Part shown: piece after piece, positions 47,098 to 58,302 of the stretch | Numbering within the stretch: position 1 is the first letter of the stretch | How the letters are laid out: every line of letters starts with the position of its first letter | Assembly (NCBI GenBank): GCA_030549775.1 | Contig: CM060171.1 | Span: 63,150,360-63,214,359 of the forward strand | Reading direction: 5' to 3' | From: Tamarix chinensis | Taxonomy: Eukaryota > Streptophyta > Magnoliopsida > Caryophyllales > Tamaricaceae | DNA length: 64,000 nt | The notes under the pieces: generated by a model | The model's input: only the letters and a program-made list of their open reading frames with translations | Told to the model about the DNA's origin: nothing | Database searches by the model: none | Position numbers and translations under genes: made by a program

Positions 47098-47375
47098 TGT
47101 ATATACATATGAACTCTTTCTAAGCAATAACAATTTGCATATTGGTATATTTTTATTCCCATGTTATAATGGTTTGTATATATAGCCACAAAATAACATG
47201 ATACATTATAAAAATATGAATTCTTTCTAACCATGAGCAATTTGTGAATTGGTAAGGAATATGAAAACATTTTGTAATTGTTTATATATATATATATATA
47301 GCAATAGAACAACATGATTCATTATAAAAATATGAATTCTTTCTAAGTATGAGCGATTTGTGAATTATTTTATAG
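47098..47375 (+). repeat. Tandem repeat, ~110-bp unit, three copies
   Basis: GAA(C/T)TCTTTCTAA occurs at 47111, 47218 and 47333. Each copy is followed by an (A/T)GAGCAATTTG-like word and, for the latter two, preceded by ACATGATACATTATAAAAAT-like sequence. A TA run separates two copies. It lies just upstream of the TPase start, probably in an intron. Confidence 0.65.
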
Positions 47376-50300
47376 ATGTGAAGTGATTTATAATAATTAT
47401 TTTTCATGGGATACATATATATTGTAAAAATATGGATCAAAAATGGATATCTCCAATTTTTTGGTCTAGAGAATATGACAAAGAAGTTGAACATTTCATT
47501 GAGTTTGTAGTAGAACATGTTCAAGACCCTAGTATAGTAGTATATCCTTATTTGAACTATACTTATATTCAACGTATCAATGCTAGTAATTTGAGAGATC
47601 ATTTTTTTGTATATGGAATCAATACAACTTACATTTGTTGGATATTGAATAGTGGGGACAGAGTCTGGATATGATAATGAGGAAGGTAGGGGAAATTAGA
47701 GTATTATTTGAGAACAATGAGGGTGACTCATTAGAGGAGATGACTCGAAAGGTTGAAGAAAGTGTTTGGGATTGTCCAAAAATATTTGACCATTTATTGA
47801 GTGATTTAAAAAAAAACCTTTGTACGGTGATTGTAGAAATTTTACTAGATTGCCTTCTACTTTAATATTGCACAACTTAAAAGCATATAATGGATGGAGT
47901 GATAAAAGTTTAATGAAATTATTGACATTTGTGAAAAATATGCTTCCTAATGATAACGTTATACCCGATTGTACTTATGAAGCGAAGAAGATTCTTTCAT
48001 TAATGGGTATGAGCTATGCGAAGATTCATACATGCCGTAATGATTGTATATTATTTCATAATGAATATGCATCTTTCGCTAATTATCTTAATCATGAATG
48101 CAAAGCATTATGATACAAGAAGAACAAGGTGTAATTAAAGGTGGTATTGTAATATCCCATCTTTTTTGGTAAAGTTGTTGATGATAAGTTATTATATTTA
48201 TTAAGATTTGATAATGCTTGATTTTGATTTGGAACTATATTTAAGTTTGAGGAAACGTCAGGTTTGGATAATAAAATGAGTTTTTTAAGCGGACCGAATG
48301 ACTAGTTTCATGAACCAAATGACTAGTTTGTTGGTTCAACTACAGGTTTTGCTCAACTAAACCAATCGACTGGTTTGTGAAGCAGTCAACGGGTAGGTCA
48401 AACTTATCTACTGGTTTGTTGAGCTGAGAACATTTTCAAAACTCAATTTTTTAAGGAAAAATTATTATACCAAAATGGAACCTTAATAATCTTGTCCCAA
48501 GAAATTATTTAGAGATTCTTAACCTTTCTTATCATGCATTTAGCATGATCTTCTACCTCAAACTGATTTGAGAGGTTTCATTTGGATAAGTGAGGGAGAG
48601 GATGACCTCAAATTTGTCTTCTTCCCTCTCTCTCCTGTACACACTTCTATAAGCATTGCTTTGATTCCCAGACCTATCTCTATTTTTCTAGAAGATTCAT
48701 TCCACTTTAATCATTCATTTCCTCTCTTGCGTTTGACATTTTTGGGAGAATTAGGCATATTTTTTTTTTGCAAAAATCACCATTTTGGTTGTAGAAGGAA
48801 ATTTGGTCTATTTTTTACAAAATCTACCCATTCGACTCAAATTCGAATGGTAGAAATTAAGGTTTTTGATTTGAGAACAGCCACATTCATTATTGTAACA
48901 ATGTTTTGGCCAAAAATATCCCTAGTCACCCCTTCCATTCATTTTTCATTCAAACACCAAAATATTCTAGCTATCTAAACTTGTATTCTTTTCTGTCCAA
49001 TTCAAGCTTAGTTTCAGTTCATTTACACTCTTATAATCTTTTCTCTAGATCTTTCTTGTTTATATTTAAGTGAGGTAGGGTTAGATTTAGGAAGGACTGG
49101 AGTCTCTCTTTCAGTACAAATTCACTCTATTTTTCTCTTAGGTTTGGTGATTCATTTTTCTTCTAATTCAAATTCTAATTTGCATAATTATTCATTGAGT
49201 TTTTGAAGCTCTTACTACATTTTCTTTCAGGTTTGGAGATTTAAAAACTTCCTATTTGGGTTTTTTATATATGTGGAAGAGTTTTCCATGCACTAAGTAA
49301 GTCAATCTTACTTCTGAAATATGACTTAGTTAATCATGTGATGTGGTGTATTCCTTAAAGTCCTAATTATATAGAGTTGCATGAGGATTTGGTTTTAGAT
49401 TGATGCATGTTGATTAATTTATGAATCCTAAGAAGAAAAAACATGATTTTAGGGAAAGTAGGTCAATTCAATTAATTATGAAACATGTTTAAGTTTATGA
49501 ACAAATGAAGTATTGGTACAATGCTATGAAATGATTTGGTTGGATGTGGTAGGATTTTTTAGGGTGATTTCCATGAAAAATGTTTGTTATGTGTTGTTTT
49601 AGGGTAAATTAATTAACTATTTAGGTTAATCTATTGGTCCTTAGAACGGTCAATTGGTTAGCCTAAACAGATCGAATGATAGGTATGCGGTGACCTTGGT
49701 TTTATCTCTACTTAAACCCATTGAATGATTCAGTAGAATTGATTGCTTGGTCGCTAAACTATCAACTGTGTTGGCTAAATTAATCAACCGGTTTGAGGGA
49801 ACCCTAGGTTTGTTTGAGCCAGACCGATCAACTGGTTAATCCAGATTGTGTGATTTTGGTCTTTTAGCTTGGATATGTTTTGAGACTATGCCTAAAACTG
49901 TTATATTACTATTTAATGAGTGAAATACATCTATTGACATGGATTGACAACCTAATGGACAAATTAAATGGATCATGATTCATGGAATACTCAATGGGTG
50001 TTGTAAAAGCCTTAATGGATAAATCTAAATAAGCATTTGATGGATTTAAAGGGGTAAGTAATGTGATCTAAACTTTAGCCTTTGGTTTGGATAGACTTCC
50101 ATGGTATGTAAGACCATAGGGTGGTGTACAGATTATAGTTCGATAATAATTAGAATGAGTATTTGGATAATAATTTGAATAAATATTTTGATAAGAATTT
50201 GAATAAGTATCTATGTAAGAATTTGGACATAAGACTGTGGTTAAAGATAAAAATTAGAGTAAAAGAAAAGGAATAAGGAACGGTAATAGAGACAATGACT

Positions 50301-51382
50301 TATATATCAATGACCTAACAAATTAGGAAATTGGAAAATGGCCTATGAAGGAATTATGTGCATGGATGAATAAAGCTTTAACAATCACTGGATAATCTAC
50401 TTGGTAGATTGTATGTAATAATCTATGATATTATTTATGTTTTCACGCATGATGAGTCATGTATGGTATGAGCTTCCTATGCTTCGTAAGACCTTGATGG
50501 AGCATGTATCATTTTTGTATGAAACATGCACGAGATATGTTAGTATGACTTTTGTATTATGATGGAATCTTGTGTCGGTGACTCCATTAAAGAGGTGACT
50601 TGGACTACTCATTACGAAGTGTACTAATGTGTATGTTTGCTTTCTTATTTACTCAATCGCACGAGTAGATATCCATGTGTAGGTTTTTTGGGATGTTTAG
50701 TAGTTAGCCAACCTCGTTTGGGGCATGCGTTCTGAGAGAGTTGACATCCGACAACTTTTGTGCTCTCCTTGAGGGATTAGGGTTTAGGGCTACACCCTAA
50801 TTTTGTTCCTATAATTTCATATCTTTTACTTTGACTAAATTTCTATAATGTATTTGAATATTGCAACCCTTGAGGCCCTGTACTTGGAATCCTTTCTTTC
50901 AATATTTATAACATGCTTTCACTCACTCTACATTGATTTTGGTTGGTTTGGTTCTTAGCCTTGTATATAACATGGCACGGACGGCTAGTGCTGTAACATC
51001 CCGAGTCAATAGGACCACGCTGGGGCTACCTTTTAGTTCATTTGTATTAATTGATTAGCCCCACGGATCAATGTGAGTCCTTTCAGCACACTTTTTCCCC
51101 ACTTATGCTCTTCTGAAGAAAATTTTAGAAAATTTTCAAAACTTCTTAGAATGGTCACCCAACCGTAGAGTTCTAAGGCTGATATACCATGGTAATATAA
51201 GTAGCCAAATCAATCCTTATAATACTCTTCTCAATCTGGGGTATTAAATTCATCCCCACTTAAAGAATGCAACAACCTCATTGTGCCTCAACCATTAACT
51301 GTCTCAATACAATTTTATCTCAAGAATTGTCCCTCAAGGTGGCTGATTGGATCATCCAAGTTCAGCATGCGATTGTGGTTTT

Positions 51383-51394
51383 ACTCTAATACCA
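51383..51394 (-). promoter_or_regulatory. Primer-binding site of the TRIM
   Basis: TGGTATTAGAGT on the - strand differs from the tRNA-Met-complementary TGGTATCAGAGC at two positions. It starts two bases inside the 5' LTR end. Confidence 0.7.
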
Positions 51395-51556
51395 TTTATA
51401 ACACCCCCCCAAGTTAATACAACCACACAAGGACTAACCTAGACTGCATTTGGATTGATCAACTGGCCCCACAGATCAACACAAGTTCTTTTAGCACGCT
51501 TTTTTTCCCACGCATGCACTTACGGAAATATTTTTCAAAATTTTCTAAAATTTTTT

Positions 51557-51623
51557 AGGAGAGTCACCCATCCTAAAAAAATCTCCACTACCAACATGCT
51601 TAACTATGGAGTTTATAGGATCG
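51557..51623 (-). repeat. 5S-rRNA-derived sequence within the Cassandra-like 5' LTR
   Basis: On the - strand the stretch reads AACTCCATAGTTAAGCATG, then TTGG, then AGGATGGGTGACTCTCC. Plant 5S RNA has AACTCCGCAGTTAAGCGTGC then TTGG and AGGATGGGTGACCTCC, so both internal-promoter regions (A-box and C-box side) are recognisable. It is a retrotransposon-borne relic, not a 5S gene, because the 5S ends are missing. The 3' LTR keeps only the outer parts (51152-51175), joined by a deletion. Confidence 0.85.
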
Positions 51624-52577
51624 AATCACCAAAAGGATGGTATACCATGTTGATATAAGCATCCAGATCAATACTTAAAACAATTCACTCAATTTGGAGT
51701 ATTGGTGATAACACCCCATTTTTCCTAAGTGGTCAATAGTTTTCTACTTATACAAGGTTTCCAAAATAAAAATTTTTAGTAGTAAAAAATGGGGGTGTTA
51801 CAGTTATGGTATTATTCTATAATACTAAGATTTAAGAGAAAGTTTAATGATGTCTAAGATGCGAAGAAATTGAGGTGTCATTCTAATGAGAAAATAGATG
51901 GCAGGCTTATGAATCATCCATCTGACTCACCATAATAGATGATGATTGATGGCTTGTTTCCTTAATTTGGAAAAAAAAAACCAAAACTTGCATCTTGCAC
52001 TTTCTATGGATGGTATGAATCCCCACAATCAAGGCACATAGAGTATATAGCTAGTGATTTTGGTTATATACAATCTATCGTTGTGGCTCTATGTGAAACA
52101 CAAGTATATCATGTTGTGTTTATTTATTTCAGGGCCAAACCAACAAGGGAATGATGTTGATGCTTATTTACTACCTTCGATTGATGATTTGAAGTTTATA
52201 TGGGACACGAGTGTTGAATTATTTTATAAATTTGGTGAGGAAATGTTCACTTTGAAAGAAATATTATTCTATTATAAGCATTTTTCTAGCATATGGCAAC
52301 TTGTCAAGTTATAGCGTAAAATGTCATTATGCATGCCCAATATGTGAGGAGAATAATTTATTTAATCGGCTAACACATGTGTGGAAGAATTTTTTTTCTC
52401 TACTATTGTAGATCTTTTACCAAAGGATCATCATTATTATAGGAAAATAAATGTTTTCAATGGCTTCCTGGAAGAAGAGCATGCACCAATCTAGCTGATG
52501 GGTAGAGAAGTGTATGTGAAGATGAAAATTTTTAAAGTGAGCTTTGGGAAGAAGAATAAAGATAAGCCTCCCTTATT

Positions 52578-52805
52578 ATTTTTTTCGATAAGTAGAATTT
52601 GTATTACAAATCTAAAAGAAGATTACAAGTTTACATTATATGCAATGACATCCAACAAACCTAACCACTAACCAAACTGAACAGAAAAGGGAGGGGTACT
52701 AAAAAAACTAGAAACATGCACAAGAATACTTCTCAAAAGAGCTCCTAGCTGTCTAGTTTTGTTCTGAAAAATTCTAAGATTTCTTTCATGCCAAATAATA
52801 GATAT
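52578..52805 (-). mobile_element. 5'-truncated L1-type LINE copy with 16-bp target duplication
   Basis: Identical 16-bp flanks ATAAGCCTCCCTTATT lie at 52562-52577 and 52806-52821. The insert ends on the - strand in CTTATCGAAAAAAA, an A tail next to the left flank. Its coding part reads IWHERNLRIFQNKTRQLGAL then LRSILVHVSSFF, matching the W(H/K)ERNxRIFxNK...LL..I end of plant LINE ORF2. Only the last 228 bp were inserted, the usual 5' truncation. Removing it with one flank restores DKPPLFGWKK in the CACTA TPase. The identical flanks suggest a fairly recent event. Confidence 0.92.
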
Positions 52806-53559
52806 ATAAGCCTCCCTTATTTGGGTGGAAGAAGATGTTTATATTCTTCAACCTTTCATATTGGGAATTTATATATGTGAGGCATGCCTTTGATGTGATG
52901 CATATTAAGGAAATTATATACATATTACTTAACATTCCGTGGAAGTCTAAATATGTCATCAATTCTCAAATGGATACAGAGGAAATGGGAATTAGGCATG
53001 AATTAGCACCACGAGACAATGGAAGAAGAACATATTTACCAGCAACTTATCATACTCTCTCTAGAAAGAATAAAATTACATTTATTTTTTAATAGCATCA
53101 AGGTTCCAAAAGGGCATTCTTCAAATGTCAGAAGGCTACTGTCAATAAAAGGGATTAAACTAATTAACATAAAGGCTCATGATTGTTATATTTTGATGCA
53201 AAATTTGATATGAATATCCATACATAGAATTTCGCCAAAGGCATGTTCGAATTGCTATCACTAGGCTTTGTTGGTTCTTCGACACCCTCTGCTCCAAAAT
53301 CATACACCCTTATAGTTTAGATACCTTGAAAAGAGGGATCGTGATGACTTTATACTAGCTGAAAATATAATTTCTTTCCTCATTTATTGAAATTATGGTT
53401 CATCTAAATGTTCACTTGGTTTATGAGGTAAAAATGTTAGGATTTGTTTATAGGTATTGGATGTACCCTCTTTGAACGGTTTACGAAGTTAATAAAAAAA
53501 ATTACGTGTAGAATTGATATTGGCCAAAAAGATAAATAGAATCACTAATACTCTCACAT

Positions 53560-55847
53560 AAAGGGTAAAACATGCTTGAGTCACTAGTAAATCTCTAATC
53601 TGCAAGTATGTCTAATCCCTATAAGCCGATTGATTAGTCAAATAGAGTAGACTAGGGTCCTCTAGTTTTGTTTGCACCAAGCAATATATAATCAAATAAA
53701 TTTAATACTTGGAATCATTTTGGTCCTACCTCATGTGATCTTTTACTTTAAGTTATATTATTTGATTACATCATTAACAAACACTTAGAAAATAATAAAG
53801 CATCACTTTATTTACTTATCATCATAAAAAAATTAATGTGTTTATTATCATTGACTTATAATATGAGATATTGTTTTTCACTAATTACATACAATACTAA
53901 TTATTTCTAATTTCACACCAATTACCATTTGCATTAAAGCACTTATAAATGCACCAAGGTTAACCAAATTAAACATGATATAACAACATGATGAAATACA
54001 ATTCATAAGGTAAGATAATGAGCATGAAATTGACATTACTCAAGGAAAAATATCATAATGCCCTCACTAAAACCCTAATTCACACTCACCTCATAACTTA
54101 ATCCATAAAACTCACCAACTCAAAAAAAATTGGCAAAACTCTCCAATATATCATATTTACCAACATAGCTAAAAATAGGGATTAAAATCCTATATTTCAC
54201 AAATAAAATACCGATCATACTTCTAGGGTTTCTAAGCCAATTTTATGACAATTTTATATAGTAGTAATACTCATGTTAACTAAAATTAACCCTAACTAAT
54301 CATATATCATTATTATCAAATTTTGTTCCAAATAACACTTCCAAAGCCTCAACGTAGTAGAATTAATCCATCATGATCATTCTACCCTTAGTCCTCCTAT
54401 ACACCTTAATACTTCTTGTTAACATAACTTTCCATATTTAACCAAACCCTCTCATATTATATATCAAATATTATGTAAAATCTTCAATGAATTCAATGAC
54501 ATACTTATTTTACACAAAACTCACAACTTTGAACCAAATTCCCTAGCATCGAGACGAACACCAAAACTCATAAATCTCAGTTTTTCCAAACTTAACCAAA
54601 TGCATGCCCTAACTCTCCTACATTATTAACATTACATATTTGTAATTTAGCCTCAATTAAAATAGTCTCAAAATACTTATAAAGGCATAGTGATGTACCA
54701 TCTTCATGCTAAAACACACCAAAACTCCTACCATTGAATATACCACAATATTATACTCAACATAATTTAATACATTTAATTACATACTTATTTTTAAAAA
54801 ATAAGTTTCAACAATATGCTTGAAATTTAAGAATAATGATTAGTATGGTCTAACATGGTATTTTTCATGAATTCATGTTAATATGCGCTTTAATGAAAAC
54901 ACAATACTTTAAGAGTACATGCTTAATTAATCTAAATCATCATTTGGTAGAATAAAGCATATCAATATGTAAAATAAATTAATGCATCATTCAATAAAAC
55001 CCCAATCTAGAGATATGTGCCCTTGTCAAAGGTTTCAATAGTCTTTTAGCAACAAAAACACTCCTAACATCATCTTCTTCAATAACATATATTTATTGCC
55101 TAAAAAATGAAGGTAAACATGAAATGTGGTAAGGAAGAAAAGGTGTGATGAGGAAAATCCAAGGTGTGTATGAGTGGGTGATATTGTTGGTTGGGGGTTT
55201 GTGTTGGAACCTAAAGCAATTAGATAAGGGTTGTATGAGCTAATAATTTAGGGGTGGTGATGTGTTTTTGCTTCACATTATTGTGGTTTGATGGCGTTAA
55301 GAGGCAATGTTGCATAGTGTGGGTATCATGAGTAGGTGGTGGAAATTGAGGTTGGTTGTGTGAGAGGTTTGGGGAGCAAGGTGGGAGTTGTGTTAGGGTT
55401 GGTATATATGATGTTGGTGGTGCAAGGTGGTGACGATTGTGTTAGACTCTCATGCAGTTAGGGAGAATGTATTATTAGGATTGAACATTAAAGGGAACTG
55501 GTTACATTTGTGGTGGAATTTACTCAAAGGTAGTGGCACAAGGTGGTACTAATAATGCAAGTGTGTATGAATGAAAATGATGGTGAACCAAGAGGAGGAA
55601 GAAGAAGAACGTTGAGGTTGAAGGAAAAAGAAATTACTAGAAAGGAATAGGAGGGCATGGTTTGAGGTTCGAAGAAAAATGGTAGAAAAGTGAGAGAGGG
55701 AGGGAGTATACAAATTGCTTTGATGTTGCATGAAAACAAAATAAAGCATGAGGGTGGGTAGGGCAAGGTTAGGTGTCTTGCATGAAAAGGATAAGGAAAA
55801 CATTAGGGAGGTAAGTCACATAATAGGGGTTGTAATAGGGATAATAG
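53560..55847 (-). mobile_element. LTR-like remnant, probable leader and U5 part
   Basis: The + strand at 55130-55800 is rich in G and A, so the - strand has the C-rich leader seen in the LTRs of this window. It is followed (- sense) by AT-rich DNA with many short words of LTR type but no gag or pol. Open frames at 55524-55803 are composition artefacts. It could be part of the 3' LTR of gypsy B together with 55848-58096. Boundaries are not determined. Confidence 0.3.
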
Positions 55848-58096
55848 TGTAATACCCCAATTTAAAAAAAAAATTATTATAATTATGAAAAATAAATTAT
55901 AATAAAATATTTTTACATCTATTTAACTCTCGCTACATTTTTAAAGCATTTTGTTTTGAATGTTTAACTCTTCTTATAGTTTCGAGTCCTATAAGACTTC
56001 TATACCAATTTTGGCCATTAAAATTCTTCCAAACCATTCAAATTTTATCATATTTGAATTATTGGTTTTTTCTAAGTATCCTAGGCCTTTTTAAAATTTA
56101 CCTCCATTTCTTAACACTTACTCACACTTTAAGCCCTTAAAAGAGCGTTTTAGTGGAAGAAAATTTACAAAAATTCAAAGATAATTATAGTTTTTCATAT
56201 TTAAGATATATATGAATTAAAATGGGTTCTCACCACTTTTAAAATTTTTAGATAAATTATACTCATTTTGGGAATAATTGGCCCCCAAACTCAACTTTAT
56301 CTAAATGAAACCTATCTTAAATATCTAAAACTAATTCCTATATTAATAAAAATATATAAAATAAAGGTTGAAATTTAATTTTCTAACCACGATTATTTCA
56401 TCCTAGGATTGGTCTGATTTCTTTCTTTCTTTCTTTCGATTATTTTCCATTATTATAAGCATAAAGTTCCTTTAAGTTGTTAAATATATAAACTTTAACC
56501 AAAACTTCTTCCAGCCTCATTTATTCTTCATAATTTTATGTCTTTAGATCCTAATAATATACTCCTTCAATGTCATGCCATTCCTCCATTTTTGGCATTT
56601 GTTTTGATTTTTACTTCTTTATTCTTGATTTTTAGCTCTTTATTATTTTTCCTAACAAATTAAGTGTTAAAAATTAAACATATTCAAGTAAAATCTTCCT
56701 AATATATTACATAATTTAATAAATAATTCCAAAGGTCAAGATATTATAACCTTCATTCTTGCTTTTATTTGTTTAGTTTTGTATTTTTTAAGTGTTTTGA
56801 TGATTTTTTGTTGATTTTTGGCACAAGGTTTTAAAGTGGATTTAAAGTGCTGATCTTGGGCTGATTTTTTCAAAATCTTGGAGCGAAGGACTTTTAAAAC
56901 TAAATATTACTAAGATTATATAGGTTTTTAGGTGTTAGAATTCTTAAATGTGTTGTTGTTCTTAATGGCATTTTTGCCACATTTTGGGAAATTCAACCTT
57001 TAGGCAGAATTCTGTACTTTGGTCATTTTTAACAATTTTTGATGATTCTAATTAATTATTTAGGTTCTTTAGATTCAATTTCACCTATTTAAACACTTGA
57101 TTTGGTTTATTATAATTAAATTTTTGATTAAATAAAAATTTAAGAATGAATAAAGGGTATTTTGATTATTTCACACCTAATCTAAGAGTCTAGTTGTTCT
57201 AGATTTTCTATGATATTCATAATGTATTTAATGAATAGTGTACAAAATGTGAGGAGTTAGATCCTTATATGATAAAAAGATATGCCACTTTTTGTGTTTT
57301 TAGGGATTAGGGGTATTTTGGTACTTTTACTTGCAAATATGTTTTTTTAATCAAAATTTTGTGTTCTAGCATGTTAATTATTAATTAAATGTTCTTAATG
57401 TTTAATTTAATATTTTTAGGAGTTATTTTACCATTTTATTCATAATTAATATATTAAGAGCATTTTAGTCTTTTTTTACCTAAAGGACTTAATTAGGTAT
57501 TTTAGAATCAATGGTTGACATTGACCATTTTACACAAATCTTCTCTTTGATTTTAGGATTTGTATGAAGGGAGTAATATGTAGAATCAATGGCTGCGTTG
57601 GAGAAGAAGAAATGAAGATATTCAAGCAAGATTTGATAAAGAATTCAACATTTGAATGTCACCCTATCTAAGATTACTTATAGTATTTGTAGGTATGATT
57701 ATTCCATCACAAAGAGAGAAGTCCATGTCAACATGTTATTGGTGACATAAAAGGATACCAATTGATGTTTAATACTTATATTAGATTTCAATATACTCAA
57801 CTACATGTTAGAATAGTGTTGACACCCATGCCTTATATAAGAAGTCTTACATAGCTAACTAGCATACTAATTTAACCACATAACACACACATGGCTAACT
57901 AGCGCATAAACTAGTACTAAAAATGTAATTATACCCTATATAATACATGAATCAATAAAGACTATTAAAAAATTAAGCTAATTATTACATGAAAATAACT
58001 AACAAGAACCCTAATCAAAACAATAATGTTAACTTGAAATGTTGACTAGGCCTTTTGACTTGTGGAATTGACTTTTATGTATTATAACTCCCTTTA
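55848..58096. other. AT-rich LTR-like segment next to gypsy B
   Basis: TGTAATACCCCAATTT at 55848 is an LTR-type end. Read rightward it would open a + LTR; read leftward it would close a - strand LTR belonging to gypsy B, whose internal tail ends at 58097 with a possible AAAGGGAG polypurine tract near 58088. GGGGTATTTTGGTAC at 57310 resembles words in other LTR remnants. I cannot decide the orientation. No coding motif is seen. Confidence 0.35.
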
Positions 58097-58302
58097 TTAT
58101 AACTTATAACACATGAAATCATATGTATGTTGATATCTTAAATTGCTTGATCTTCTTCCTACAAATATGTTACATACCAACAAAAATGAATTAAAGTAAA
58201 CTCATTAAGGTTAGTCTTATTATTATAATTGTTAAAGGCATATGATGTGATTTGTTCCATAATCAAGTATGTCAAATCATTATTATCTTGAGGTTATATG
58301 GA

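Larger units (their letters stand above)
50992..51706 (-). mobile_element. Cassandra-like TRIM retrotransposon
   Basis: Two related repeats flank a short internal part: the 3' LTR at 50992-51248 and the 5' LTR at about 51397-51706 (read on the - strand). Both have TGTAACA(T/C)CCC-type ends on the + strand and near-identical stretches such as CCCCAC(A/G)GATCAA. Just inside the 5' LTR the - strand reads TGGTATTAGAGT (51394-51383), a close match to the TGGTATCAGAGC tRNA-Met primer site. AAGTGGGGATGA next to the 3' LTR can serve as polypurine tract. The LTRs carry 5S-rRNA-derived sequence, the hallmark of Cassandra elements. There is no coding region, as expected. I found no clear target duplication. 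Confidence 0.85.
48148..51802 (+). mobile_element. Solo LTR inside CACTA-4 TPase, itself containing a TRIM
   Basis: The left end TGTAATATCCC (48148) and the right end GGGGGTGTTACA (ending 51802) are the inverted ends of a gypsy-type LTR. The 5-bp flanks GGTAT (48143-48147) and GTTAT (51803-51807) differ at one base. Removing the insertion and one flank restores AAGGTGkTATGGTATTATTC (k = G or T), reading KV(V/L)WYYSI at the place where CACTA TPases have KVLWYFPI. This confirms both edges. Without the nested TRIM the LTR is about 2.9 kb. No gag or pol is present. Degenerate ATCGACTGGTTTG and ATCAACTGGTTAA-type words recur at 48290-48430 and 49640-49850. Confidence 0.85.
45293..53500 (+). mobile_element. 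CACTA element 4, interrupted by LTR and LINE insertions
   Basis: A TPase pseudogene (47432-53500) with canonical motif order is split by a solo LTR (48148-51802) and a LINE copy (52578-52805). Upstream, a CACTAGTATAGAA word at 45293 with nearby AACCGTTAT/ATAACGGTTA inverted words (45460-45530) may be the left terminus and subterminal region. No right terminus and no ORF2 were recognised. The left edge and the right edge (last TPase motif) are therefore tentative, while the presence of the element is secure. Confidence 0.6.
47432..53500 (+). pseudogene. CACTA-4 TPase (TNP2-like) remnant, split by two insertions
   Basis: It starts MDQKWISPIFWSREYDKEVE (canonical MDKSWI...Y..GV), then GINTTYICWILNSGD (the YxxWxxHGE place), CRNFTRL, YNGWSDKSLMKLL and YEAKKILSLMGMSYAKIHTC then NDCILFHNEY up to 48140. 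After the solo LTR it resumes with WYYSI and LWLYVKHKYIMLCLFISGPN, then QQGNDVDAYLLPSIDDLKFI (52054-52230). Across the LINE it reads KPPLFGWKKMFIFF, then HAFDVMHIKE, EEMGIRHELAPRDNG, GHSSNVRRLLSIKGIKLINI and shifted MVHL..HLVRE-like words to about 53500. DUF4216 and ORF2 are absent. Removing each insertion and one target copy rejoins conserved motifs. Other stops and shifts show it was already decaying. Confidence 0.88.

Noticed and set aside
48568..48978. 136-residue open frame in the solo LTR
   Set aside because: It lies in a C/T-rich leader-like part of the LTR and shows no recognisable domain.
51557..51623. Possible 5S rRNA gene
   Set aside because: Only the middle of 5S is recognisable, the ends are missing, and it lies within the LTR of a Cassandra-like element.
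55524..55803. Two overlapping Ser/Phe/Leu-rich frames on the - strand
   Set aside because: Composition artefact of a strand-asymmetric LTR-like tract; no domain.
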